From Bacillota bacterium (GTDB lineage: Bacteria > Bacillota_A > Clostridia > Lachnospirales > Bianqueaceae): 26,731 nt of DNA. The stretch is taken from NCBI GenBank assembly GCA_017420625.1, contig JAFOIR010000050.1:1-26731 (forward strand). Direction: 5' to 3'. Of this stretch, positions 7,246 through 15,230 are shown one piece after another. The translations under genes were made by a program, and so were the position numbers. The first letter of the stretch is position 1. Each line of letters starts with the position of its first letter. The notes beneath the pieces are model-generated. The model searched no databases, was not told the DNA's origin, and saw nothing but the letters and a program-made list of their open reading frames with translations.

Positions 7246-8223
7246 TTAAAGCCCTTCAACTACTTTCAGGACCATTTCTTTATACTTTTCCTTCACTTCA
7301 ACTGGCCCGTTGATCACGACATCCCCTTCAAAGCCGAACACCCAGCTAAAGAAGACACTGCTGACCACGACATCCACCTCAACACGGAAGTTCTCCATGT
7401 CATAGCAGTAGGTGGTGACGTCCTTACCGAACTTGTCGAGGATCGCATCCATCAGATCGTTCTTACAGATGAGATCCACCGTCGTGTAGTCGGTTCCGTA
7501 CATTCGGAAACTTGTCTGGAGATGTTTCTCGAAATCAAAGCCTGCCGGGAAGGGAAGAGCATCTTCCTCCAGAATATCCGGACGCCTCATGATCCGGTCC
7601 AAGCGGAAGGTTCCGACTCGCTTGCCGTTATCAAAGACGCCAACCATGTAATAGAAGTCGCCGCTCCAGACGAGCCGGTGAGGGCTGAAAATGAACGGTT
7701 TCCCTTCATTGCGCAGCTTTGGCTCCTTCCGGACATCGTACTTGAAGTACAGAAAGGAAATCTTTTTTCCGGCGTTGATAGCCTCGTTGATTCCGTCAAT
7801 AATCAGATAAATGCTCTCGTTATCGTATTTGATGCGGCCTTCCGGGGATATGTTCCGCTTCAGAATCTCGGCCTGATTCTGGCCGGCCATCTTCGAGAGC
7901 TTAGCCACCAGATCCTCACTCTTTTTCTTAGTGATGAACTTGGAGGATTCCACTGCGTCGATCAGCAGCTTCAGTTCGGCAACGTCGTACTCCCGACTGA
8001 TCAGGTTGTAGCGCTTCTGCGCAGACATCACTTCCTGGATTTCCATGCCAAAGGCACGCAGGGCTTCTACATCGGCAGGGATCGTCTGCCGGTGTGTCTT
8101 AATGCCATATTCCTTTTCGAGAATCTCCATCAGCTGCGCCGTAGTGAGATAATGATCCTCATCTGTTCGTTCATATAGTATTTTCGCTAAGTAAAACGGA
8201 CGGAGCTTTGCATCTTTATCCAT
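7246..8223 (-). CDS. WYL-domain transcription regulator
   Basis: A 325-residue protein. A winged helix-turn-helix at about 8-60 contains HYLTTAQLMEILEKEYGIKT and THRQTIPADVEAL. The WYL domain contains FSPHRLVWSGDFYYMVGV and GTFRLDRIMR (about 179-212), where FYY (190-192) stands in for the name-giving Trp-Tyr-Leu. A C-terminal extension of the WCX type follows. BrxR/CapW-like relatives repress phage-defence genes and respond to a nucleic-acid or nucleotide ligand. AGGAGG precedes the ATG at 8223; the longer in-frame reading upstream is unlikely. The gene is visibly richer in GC (about 57% in one counted line) than its neighbours (33-45% in counted lines), so it seems to have a separate origin. 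Confidence 0.9.
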   Translation of the reverse strand: MDKDAKLRPFYLAKILYERTDEDHYLTTAQLMEILEKEYGIKTHRQTIPADVEALRAFGMEIQEVMSAQKRYNLISREYDVAELKLLIDAVESSKFITKKKSEDLVAKLSKMAGQNQAEILKRNISPEGRIKYDNESIYLIIDGINEAINAGKKISFLYFKYDVRKEPKLRNEGKPFIFSPHRLVWSGDFYYMVGVFDNGKRVGTFRLDRIMRRPDILEEDALPFPAGFDFEKHLQTSFRMYGTDYTTVDLICKNDLMDAILDKFGKDVTTYCYDMENFRVEVDVVVSSVFFSWVFGFEGDVVINGPVEVKEKYKEMVLKVVEGL

Positions 8224-8277
8224 TAGTATCTTCCTCCTAATATCAAAAGGATCTCCCGGAGGACATGGGCAATCCAT

Positions 8278-8796
8278 TTAATAGCCTATTACCAGAACAC
8301 CTTCAAGAGGAATATCCATCCTGTTACTAACATATAAGGCTTGAAAGAAATTGCAAACCTTCTCAAAGTCTTTTGAGGAGCGATACTTATTCTTTACAGC
8401 GACGCAAAAAAAGCGAACGCCTTGCATCATACAAGCCTCATAGAAATCTTTAAGAAACTGGTAATTTACCACTGCACGGCCAGCTTCGACCTCAATAACA
8501 GTCTGATGCTCTTTACAATATCCATCCACTTCAAAAGCGAGGTTAACTTGCCCATTCATTCCATATAAAACTGGAACACGGATCTTGTCCTCTTTCTTTT
8601 TTGATTTCTCTACATCATATCCGATGCGTTCCAGTCCTTGTGAAACATACGAAAGCACAAGATCGCTTTCTAGATTATCAGTACCCTGATGTGTTTCAGA
8701 GTCAATTTCGTCTTGCTTTTCTCTAAATACAGAAATCAAGCTCTCTAAATGAGTTTCTATAATTTTGTTCTGGGGAAAATACATCCAATTAATCAT
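8278..8796 (-). CDS. Putative BamHI/BglII-like nuclease
   Basis: A 172-residue protein with a likely PD-(D/E)XK-type nuclease core: AFEVDGYCKEHQTVIEVEAG at about residues 88-106. The acidic residues Asp91, Glu102 and Glu104 give a D...ExE pattern like that of BamHI, in which Glu replaces the usual Lys. Helices with NYQFLKDFYEACM follow. The family is inferred from this motif and from the location behind Vsr, and a degenerate or non-cutting variant is possible. Start at the ATG with GGAGG six bases upstream; the longer reading from 8835 lacks a good site. It sits 35 bp after vsr and 54 bp before the WYL gene. It could be a second endonuclease, or a solo nuclease attached to the EcoRII-like system. 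Confidence 0.65.
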   Translation of the reverse strand: MINWMYFPQNKIIETHLESLISVFREKQDEIDSETHQGTDNLESDLVLSYVSQGLERIGYDVEKSKKKEDKIRVPVLYGMNGQVNLAFEVDGYCKEHQTVIEVEAGRAVVNYQFLKDFYEACMMQGVRFFCVAVKNKYRSSKDFEKVCNFFQALYVSNRMDIPLEGVLVIGY

Positions 8797-8831
8797 AATT
8801 CTCCTCCACCCGTAGAAACGAAAATACACTC

Positions 8832-9284
8832 TCAAACTTCAAGGTATAAAGCATCACCATGAAGAAAAGCAGTGATATTCTCTAATAGTTTATCAGGACA
8901 TCCTGTTTTTTTCCTCGCGTTCTTTATTGAACACTCCCACACAATAAGACAGCGGATTCCCTTGTTGGCCAATTCTCGTTTGATTTCTGAATCTCGAGAA
9001 ATATTGCGCTCGAACTTTTTTGTCCAGAATTCAATACGTGATTTTGGGGTATAAGCAAACTTGCAGCCCTGATGTCTGTGCCAGAAACAGCCATGGATAA
9101 AAATCGCTGTGTTATACTTCTTCAACCACAAATCTGGATGCCCAGGAATATGTTTTTCGCCAAGTCGGTATCTATACCCTTTAGAAAAAAGCATTTTCCG
9201 AAGGTACAATTCTGGGCCAGTATCTCGGCTTTTTATTGCAGCCATGTTCTTGCTGCGAGCTTCAACAGATTTTATATCAGCCAC
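8832..9284 (-). CDS. vsr: Very short patch repair endonuclease Vsr
   Basis: A 150-residue mismatch endonuclease. It carries RSKNMAAIKSRDTGPE near the N-terminus, IPGHPDLW with Asp51 (the catalytic position in E. coli Vsr), HGCFWHRHQGC with Cys66, His69 and His71 of the zinc and active site, WTKKFERNISRD, and LIVWEC. Vsr nicks 5' to the T of T:G mismatches formed when 5-methylcytosine deaminates, protecting Dcm/EcoRII-type methylated sites. This fits the methyltransferase encoded two genes upstream. The gene overlaps the endonuclease gene by 8 bp. I prefer the GTG at 9284 (AAGGA eight bases upstream; gives MADI-like N-terminus) over a TTG at 9290. All key residues are present. Confidence 0.95.
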   Translation of the reverse strand: MADIKSVEARSKNMAAIKSRDTGPELYLRKMLFSKGYRYRLGEKHIPGHPDLWLKKYNTAIFIHGCFWHRHQGCKFAYTPKSRIEFWTKKFERNISRDSEIKRELANKGIRCLIVWECSIKNARKKTGCPDKLLENITAFLHGDALYLEV

Positions 9285-10449
9285 GTTCAAGTTCCTTTAT
9301 GTAGTCTACGAACTTTGAGAGTGTCCAGATGCCAGGTTGTTTTTCTTTTGGGTAGGTTTGAATGTAGGGTTTGGGAACAACCAATACCACCCGCTCTGCT
9401 TCCATTTCATCAAGCTGCATAGCAGAAATTCCTTGCTGAAGTGTACACAAATACTTTTTTCCGTCTCTTAGACGATCAGCTTCATTAAGAATCTGGCGCC
9501 ATCGATCTTTACAAGTTGTTTTTGCTGCGAGCGAAGCCAGCTTGCTTGCAGGGAAGGCAAAGTCATGATAAGCACATTCTGAAGGGAACAAAAAGTCCGG
9601 ACGTTTATTACCTTCAGTAACTGCTTGGGGTGTATATGAAATCCCGTTTTCATCGAAAATAGCTGCAAGATGATGCTCTAAGCTTTTTCCAGCACGGCTC
9701 TTTCTTCTGTTTAACACCTGGTTAGCCATTGAAACGAATTCATCAACAGACTTAAAGCCTCTCGCAACAGAATCACCATACCTCGCATGTTCCAAAGCCT
9801 TAAACAGTTTATATTCCTCATCGGTCCAGTCCAGAAGAGCCTTGTCAGGATTCGTCACCGTAACTGATTTACTTAAAAAGGCGGCATAGCAAATCATTCT
9901 TGCTGCTGAAGACATCACCTCAGAAGAAGGGAACTCAACAGAGAGGCCTTCGATAAATTCGTTTATCGCCTGTTGTTCCCTGAGACTCGCATTTGTCCGG
10001 CTTAACTCTATCGGGCGATTGGTTTCAGCCGGCGTTAACCCAAAGGCATTCAGGAACTCATCGATTTCATCTTCTGTATTGAAAACAAACCCGGCATAGT
10101 CGTCATCTGTATTCTTGATGAGTATGAACAATGCGCCAGTGTAGTCGGGACCCTTGAAAGGAAAACCCCGTGTAAATCTTGTGATTCGGAGTTCATTTTT
10201 GCTCTCATACCAAGTAAAACAGGCATCAGTATAGAAATCATCCTGCCATTTGATACGAATATCCTTTTTGGCAATATGGTTTTGAAGATCCGCTTCAGAA
10301 AAAAGCATATCTTTTGCGGACTTTGAGATCAGGAACCCTGACTGGTGACCTCCTGTCTCACCACTATCGTTAGGCGAAAGAAGCTTGCAGAAGGTTCTCT
10401 GCCCTGCCATTGTTTTTTCAATTGCAAGGGACACAACATCATTAATCAT
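9277..10449 (-). CDS. EcoRII-like type IIE restriction endonuclease
   Basis: A 390-residue endonuclease with the two-domain layout of EcoRII. The N-terminal effector-site domain (1 to about 170) contains [20 protein letters not shown]. The C-terminal catalytic domain (about 185-385) contains [13 protein letters not shown] with Glu258, RPDFLFPS with Asp285, and [11 protein letters not shown] with Lys310, the PD-(D/E)XK-type residues. EcoRII cuts CCWGG and needs a second copy of its site bound at the N-terminal domain; the exact sequence recognised here cannot be read off. Its ATG overlaps the methyltransferase stop (ATGA), so the two are translationally coupled. Full length and intact motifs suggest an active enzyme. 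Confidence 0.93.
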   Translation of the reverse strand: MINDVVSLAIEKTMAGQRTFCKLLSPNDSGETGGHQSGFLISKSAKDMLFSEADLQNHIAKKDIRIKWQDDFYTDACFTWYESKNELRITRFTRGFPFKGPDYTGALFILIKNTDDDYAGFVFNTEDEIDEFLNAFGLTPAETNRPIELSRTNASLREQQAINEFIEGLSVEFPSSEVMSSAARMICYAAFLSKSVTVTNPDKALLDWTDEEYKLFKALEHARYGDSVARGFKSVDEFVSMANQVLNRRKSRAGKSLEHHLAAIFDENGISYTPQAVTEGNKRPDFLFPSECAYHDFAFPASKLASLAAKTTCKDRWRQILNEADRLRDGKKYLCTLQQGISAMQLDEMEAERVVLVVPKPYIQTYPKEKQPGIWTLSKFVDYIKELERG

Positions 10450-11567
10450 TGCAGTTCATCCAATCTTTTTAGCTTCTCAACGATAAGGCCAGCCACGTCA
10501 GTCATAAGTGGCACAACCACAGAATTTCCAAATTGCTTATATGCCTGCGTATCTGAAACAACGATTTTGAACGAATCCGGGAACCCCTGAATTCTTGCGC
10601 ATTCTCTGGGGGTAAGTCTCCTCGGATTACGGCCTTCTTGGGCAATGAGTATTTCAGATCCGTCCTTATAGTATCTGGCGCTCAGTGTCCTTGCTACTCC
10701 GTCCGGATCAGCAATGCCAAATCCAAACCCATTTCCTGCAGCCTTATGTTTATCTGCATAGTTTTGAAGGTAGATCCACAGTTTATCTGATAACGTATAT
10801 CTGTCATCAGCCTGTGGTTCCAGAATATCCCGCATTACCGGTTTGGGTTCGACAGGAGTAATATCAAAAGAGAAATCTATGTCTTTTCCGTATCGTTTCC
10901 TGTCAAAGCCAACTATCAGGATGCGTTCTCTGTGCTGCGGCACATAATTCTGACCATCAAGAACAGCATGGAAAACTTCATAATCCAGTTCATCCAGGGA
11001 TTCCATAATTACTCTGAAGGTGTTCCCTTTGTCATGGCTCTTAAGATTTTTTACATTCTCCAGCATAAATGCTTTGGGGCGCTTTGCTTTGATAATTCTG
11101 CATACATCAAAGAAAAGTGTTCCTTGGGTCTTGTCTTCAAAGCCAGTTGCTCTCCCAAGACTCTGCTTCTTTGAAACGCCAGCAATACTGAATGGCTGGC
11201 AGGGAAAACCCGCTACAAGGATATCATGATTAGGGATTGTTCTTGCATCAACCTTGGTAATGTCTCCGTCGGGCTGCTCTCCGAAATTGGCAAAGTATGT
11301 CTGCTGGCAATACTTATTCCATTCGTTCGAATAAACACAGTCACCACCATTTGTTTCAAAGGCAATCCTCATTCCACCAATCCCTGCAAATAGATCTATG
11401 AATGTAAAGGATGCCATTTTTTCAGAAGAATTTTGCATCTGATTACTCAGCGCCTGCATAATTGAACTGGAAATGAAGTCATTGACTGACAGGCCAGACC
11501 GCTCTGCGTACTCGGAAAGTGCCTGGAAAAGGGAGTCATCCAATCTTACATGAATCTGTTTCGACAT
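10446..11567 (-). CDS. DNA (cytosine-5) methyltransferase, Dcm/EcoRII-like, with N-terminal ribbon-helix-helix domain
   Basis: A 373-residue C5-methyltransferase. Motif I is [12 protein letters not shown] (54-65), motif [11 protein letters not shown] has the nucleophile Cys123, motif VI is ENV (170-172), motif VIII QHRERI, and motif [10 protein letters not shown]. The SLGRATGF and [12 protein letters not shown] stretches are Dcm/EcoRII-like. Residues 1-45 ([29 protein letters not shown]) form a ribbon-helix-helix DNA-binding domain of Arc/MetJ type, which E. coli Dcm lacks. It probably lets the enzyme repress its own promoter, as some C5-methyltransferases do through other N-terminal domains. 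GGAGG lies nine bases before the ATG; longer in-frame readings run through the promoter. It methylates the sites cut by the next gene's product. Confidence 0.95.
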   Translation of the reverse strand: MSKQIHVRLDDSLFQALSEYAERSGLSVNDFISSSIMQALSNQMQNSSEKMASFTFIDLFAGIGGMRIAFETNGGDCVYSNEWNKYCQQTYFANFGEQPDGDITKVDARTIPNHDILVAGFPCQPFSIAGVSKKQSLGRATGFEDKTQGTLFFDVCRIIKAKRPKAFMLENVKNLKSHDKGNTFRVIMESLDELDYEVFHAVLDGQNYVPQHRERILIVGFDRKRYGKDIDFSFDITPVEPKPVMRDILEPQADDRYTLSDKLWIYLQNYADKHKAAGNGFGFGIADPDGVARTLSARYYKDGSEILIAQEGRNPRRLTPRECARIQGFPDSFKIVVSDTQAYKQFGNSVVVPLMTDVAGLIVEKLKRLDELQ

Positions 11568-11591
11568 AGTTTCATTCCTCCGGGAAATTAT

Positions 11592-11604
11592 TGATACCAG
11601 ATCA
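11592..11604 (-). promoter_or_regulatory. Candidate operator of the methyltransferase
   Basis: An inverted repeat TGAT-N5-ATCA (tgataccagatca on the plus strand) lies six bases downstream of the -10 box and 24 bp upstream of the methyltransferase start. The spot and symmetry suit binding by the enzyme's ribbon-helix-helix domain. Short arms make this tentative. Confidence 0.4.
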
Positions 11605-11610
11605 GTCCCA

Positions 11611-11639
11611 ATAATAGCATGAATCCGGTGCATTCTCAA
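11611..11639 (-). promoter_or_regulatory. Internal promoter of the restriction-modification module
   Basis: On the minus strand a -35 box TTGAGA (11634-11639) and a -10 box TATTAT (11611-11616) are exactly 17 bp apart, in the 110-bp gap between the NERD-helicase gene and the methyltransferase gene. It makes the module independent of the main island promoter. No terminator is visible in the gap, so read-through from upstream is also likely. Confidence 0.75.
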
Positions 11640-11677
11640 GTCTCTGGGTCAGAAATGGTATAATATTTTTCCCGCCT

Positions 11678-13384
11678 TTACATTTTGAAATAACCACTCA
11701 CCAACATATCCTGACGTTCCTGTTCTTTTGATGAATCATACAGGATATACAGCAAAGCACTCGCTCTTGAAATAGCCACATAATTAAGCAGCCGAACCGT
11801 TTGCTCTGAAAAGCTGTCCACATCAATCAATACGACGGCTTTGGATTCCAGTCCCTTAAAGGCAGATATGGTTGAAAATCGTACTTCCGACTTTTTGGCT
11901 CTCCACATCTGACCGCTTGACTTAAGAATACCGACGGACTTACTTACCGGGTTATCATGAAGGCAATTGGCGGGATTTGAAAGCGAATAACGAGACAGAA
12001 TAATCAGGTCTCCTCCACATACACCGTCGTTTTTTAGTTCCAAAAGCAGCTTTTCAAGGATTTGATGCTCGTCTGTTTTGCCATTATAAGGGATATACTG
12101 AACACTCAGACCGTTGACTTTGGGGCGTCCGATGTTTGTAATACCTGTGGTTAAAGTGTTGGCGTCAGCAATCTGTTTGGTGTTTCGACAATTAATGGTG
12201 AGCTTGAAAGATGCAGCACCACACCTCTTTAATTTACCCAGGCAGGAATCAAACTGGTCATTACTGTTATACAGGTTCTGATTCTGATCAAAGAACACCA
12301 GCCAGTTTCCATCAGTCAGTCCGCCCTTCACCAGCCTTCCCAGACAAGGGATATAGGCTTCTCTGAACAGATCCTGGCCCTCATCAATTATCAGATAGTC
12401 GTATTCTTTAACCACCGGCTGTTTCAAAAACTGTTCAGGAAGAACTCTCTCAAAGTAATCCGGCGGATACTGATCACCCGGGGCCTCTCCCAGAAGAGAG
12501 TGTAAAGTGCAAGCTTTGATTTCAAGTCCGTCCTTTTCAAACTGATACTGAACGTAGGATGAGATGCTCCTGTTAAAGCAGACGAAGAGGACCTCGCGCC
12601 CTGACCAGTAGACACGTCTTGCCTGTTCCATTGCAAGAAGTGTTTTCCCGGCACCAGCTACACCTGACACTAAAGCCCGTTCATTATCTTCCAGAGACTC
12701 TAAAACGTCATACTGTTCGTCGGTTAATGCACACAGGGCTTTCGCTGTTACATCGATTGTGTCTTTCATTGAGGGGACAAAATGGAAATCACCACGAAGA
12801 AGATTTGCCAGACGTTTCATTTCTTCTTCTGACAGACCATCCCCCTCAAAACCATGCTGTGCACGAAGTTTGTTCCGCCAATAGCTGAAACTGTAATCAA
12901 CTGTTTCGGTAAGGTTGTGGTAGTGCCTTTTGTCGAAGAGAATTTCCGGAATAATCTCTATCCCTTCATACTCAAAATCGCATTCTGGCATTATTACACA
13001 GGAAGCATATTGGCACGAAACCAGGGGGTCCCATTTCCCTAACCGCTTCAAAAGGTGTCCTCTGAGAGACTGCATGTTTCCCTGAACCTGCTGGAAAGGG
13101 CCTTCCGGCTTCTCAGTCTTTTTTCCGTACCGATTTGTAAAGCTCCAGACGCCTTTGTGGCAACTTACTTCTCCGCCCTTTACTTCAACGCACAGTACTC
13201 CCTGAGGACAGATAACAACGAAATCCACTTCGCCAAAGATGTTATTTACATGTTCTGAAAGTCCCAATGAATGCAATATTATGTAGTGATCTTCTGTTTC
13301 GCAGTCTCTGAACTCGTGAAACAGGTTCTTCTCAGCCTGGCTTTTAATCTCAGGGGACAACAGATCAGGTATCATTTCAATCAT
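11678..13384 (-). CDS. NERD-domain SF1 (UvrD-like) helicase
   Basis: A 568-residue protein. The N-terminal NERD nuclease-related domain contains NIFGEVDFVVICPQGVLCVEVKGG with Asp54, Glu67 and Lys69, the residues of a PD-(D/E)XK active site. The helicase part has Walker A GVAGAGKT (241-248), Walker B DEGQD (334-338), a LTINCRNTKQIA motif, STISAFKGLESKAVVLID (motif V region) and YVAISRA (motif VI). It probably unwinds and cuts DNA. NERD-helicases are common in defence islands. GAGG lies eight bases before the ATG, 11 bp after the DrmB-like gene, so it belongs to the same transcript as DrmA/DrmB. It is the last gene before the internal promoter. It could replace the PLD nuclease DrmC of DISARM (inference). 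Confidence 0.9.
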   Translation of the reverse strand: MIEMIPDLLSPEIKSQAEKNLFHEFRDCETEDHYIILHSLGLSEHVNNIFGEVDFVVICPQGVLCVEVKGGEVSCHKGVWSFTNRYGKKTEKPEGPFQQVQGNMQSLRGHLLKRLGKWDPLVSCQYASCVIMPECDFEYEGIEIIPEILFDKRHYHNLTETVDYSFSYWRNKLRAQHGFEGDGLSEEEMKRLANLLRGDFHFVPSMKDTIDVTAKALCALTDEQYDVLESLEDNERALVSGVAGAGKTLLAMEQARRVYWSGREVLFVCFNRSISSYVQYQFEKDGLEIKACTLHSLLGEAPGDQYPPDYFERVLPEQFLKQPVVKEYDYLIIDEGQDLFREAYIPCLGRLVKGGLTDGNWLVFFDQNQNLYNSNDQFDSCLGKLKRCGAASFKLTINCRNTKQIADANTLTTGITNIGRPKVNGLSVQYIPYNGKTDEHQILEKLLLELKNDGVCGGDLIILSRYSLSNPANCLHDNPVSKSVGILKSSGQMWRAKKSEVRFSTISAFKGLESKAVVLIDVDSFSEQTVRLLNYVAISRASALLYILYDSSKEQERQDMLVSGYFKM

Positions 13385-13395
13385 GGCTAAACCTC

Positions 13396-15228
13396 TTATT
13401 CAAACAAATCTCCAAAAAAGCCTCTTTTGCGATCCAGTAGAGAGCCAACAACTGCTCCTCGGTCAAGAAGGCAGTTTCGCATTTCACAACTGGTTTCCGG
13501 AAGCAAAGTACATGCATGACACGCTGCATAATTCAACGAGTCGTATCCTTGTGCTTTAGATTCGATGCAAATTGGGTCGGAGGAACACCATGAAGCTTCC
13601 TGAAGCATATTTCTGAAAACCAGTTCAAATTGTTCCGGAAGAGCGTTTCTGACAAGTCCGCCCAAACTGCCATCCGAATCAGAAGACGACGTGTAAAGCA
13701 GAATACCGGCCATAGAATGCGTGGAATCTGGATATGTGCTGTAAATACGTTCCTTGATGGATGCGCCTGAATAACCACATTCAACTGAGAGCTGTCTGAT
13801 CAGCAGATGCGACAACGTATGAAGCAACACATAACGCGGGGAATAGTTTTCGCATTCCACATTGCTCGCTTCAAGACGGCTTCTCATCGGCTCATAGTAT
13901 TCGATATTCTTCTTTTCCCAGTCGGAGAGGACCGTTTCATTAAGACGAATGAAGATTCCTTCTCCCAGCATTTCAATTCCAGGGTACCAGTTAAGGGGTG
14001 TTTCGCTCAAAGGGACACAGTCCTCATCATAATGATATCCCTTGAACTGATCATCATCTGCAGACGGTTTCTCCGGAGAGATTCTTCGGAACCCTCTTAA
14101 TGCCAATACTTCCCTCAGACGTTTTACCATGACTACATCGTCGATGTATTCACTTAGAATTTCCGGTACATCAACGCTTTCTATGCGGAACTGATAGTCA
14201 TCAGGCTGCTCATAATCCCCCAAGCAGAAGACCTGGTATTCGTCTTCGTAAAGATCCTGCTTGGTGTATTCTTCCGAATTACCCTCCTCGTTTTTCCGTT
14301 TTCTGATTTCTCTTATGATGTCATCCAGGGAATATGTTCCCAGTTTAAGAAGATCATCAAACTTCAACTTGACGGCTGCACGAAGAGAATCCTCTGTAGG
14401 ATTTGCATCCAGAAAAGAGGAGAGACTGTCCCAGTAAAGCTCTATTTCCTGATTAAGACGACTGCTCCAGGGAGGAATTGTAAGAGCACTTGCGGTCTGA
14501 GAAAAATAGACATTGGATGCCCCCCGCTGTAAGCCTCGCATGGGAGCATCACACTTTACCGGGTCATTATGATCCGGCTTCATGCCGATCCACGGTCTTT
14601 TTCCATGACACCTGTATCCACGAAGTGCTTCTTTCCCGAGACTTCCAGCCATACTTCTGGATTTACCGCAGGCAGTACAGGTAATGACAATACTTTCAAG
14701 GCCGCCGGTTTCATCAGAAAAGGTGATCTTCAGCTTGTCATTTTTATCTGCACCAGGACATTGAGAGTAATCTCCATCATGGACCCACCATTTATATGGG
14801 AAGTCCTCCATGTGTCCGTTAATGCAGGCGGCAATAAATCTTGAAGGAACAATGTTCTTTTTGCACTGAGAGCATGATTTCCCGGTATCATCGCCAAAGC
14901 CCCAATAAGGCATCAGCCTTCCGCAATCAGGACAAAAGTGCATGATTGGGAATCTGAATGCAGGAATATCCGGAGATGCTTTGTCTTCTGTATTCTCCGA
15001 AACATACGGCTGCTTGAAATGGGAAACCTTAAGAAGTTTCTCCAGGTTTGGCTCATGAAGTACCGGGCTGCTGTCTTTCCAGTAATTGGTTGCGGCGATG
15101 ACAACAGAATAGTCCGGCATATCAACGATAGCTCCACTGCCAAACGTGGTAACCAGCTGGGTTCTTCTCAACTGTCCTACAACTTTTTTCTTGTCGAATT
15201 CTCCCTTTTTTCCAAAATGAAGAGCCAT
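13396..15228 (-). CDS. drmB: DrmB-like DUF1998 protein
   Basis: A 610-residue protein matching DISARM DrmB in layout. The N-terminal TQLVTTFGSGAIVDMPD motif comes first (24-40). A zinc-binding part with Cys99/Cys102 and Cys119/Cys122 (HFCPDCGRLMP, KSCSQC) follows, then FIAACINGHMEDFPYKWW. The C-terminal DUF1998 domain contains YVLLHTLSHLLIRQL and ends with Cys570, Cys573, Cys581 and Cys586 in ACHACTLLPETSCE. In DISARM, DrmB partners the helicase DrmA to recognise and restrain incoming DNA. Here it starts two bases after the DrmA-like stop, with strong coupling. Length is near that usual for DrmB. Confidence 0.9.
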   Translation of the reverse strand: MALHFGKKGEFDKKKVVGQLRRTQLVTTFGSGAIVDMPDYSVVIAATNYWKDSSPVLHEPNLEKLLKVSHFKQPYVSENTEDKASPDIPAFRFPIMHFCPDCGRLMPYWGFGDDTGKSCSQCKKNIVPSRFIAACINGHMEDFPYKWWVHDGDYSQCPGADKNDKLKITFSDETGGLESIVITCTACGKSRSMAGSLGKEALRGYRCHGKRPWIGMKPDHNDPVKCDAPMRGLQRGASNVYFSQTASALTIPPWSSRLNQEIELYWDSLSSFLDANPTEDSLRAAVKLKFDDLLKLGTYSLDDIIREIRKRKNEEGNSEEYTKQDLYEDEYQVFCLGDYEQPDDYQFRIESVDVPEILSEYIDDVVMVKRLREVLALRGFRRISPEKPSADDDQFKGYHYDEDCVPLSETPLNWYPGIEMLGEGIFIRLNETVLSDWEKKNIEYYEPMRSRLEASNVECENYSPRYVLLHTLSHLLIRQLSVECGYSGASIKERIYSTYPDSTHSMAGILLYTSSSDSDGSLGGLVRNALPEQFELVFRNMLQEASWCSSDPICIESKAQGYDSLNYAACHACTLLPETSCEMRNCLLDRGAVVGSLLDRKRGFFGDLFE

Positions 15229-15230
15229 AC

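Noticed and set aside
7171..8178. A 335-codon plus-strand open frame opposite the WYL gene
   Set aside because: No recognisable protein motif, and it is antisense to a clear WYL regulator with a good ribosome binding site; long antisense frames are common in GC-richer genes.
10446..11639. Longer start of the methyltransferase (397 residues, from 11639)
   Set aside because: The extra 24 codons run through the promoter boxes and the dyad; the ATG at 11567 has GGAGG nine bases upstream and begins the ribbon-helix-helix domain.
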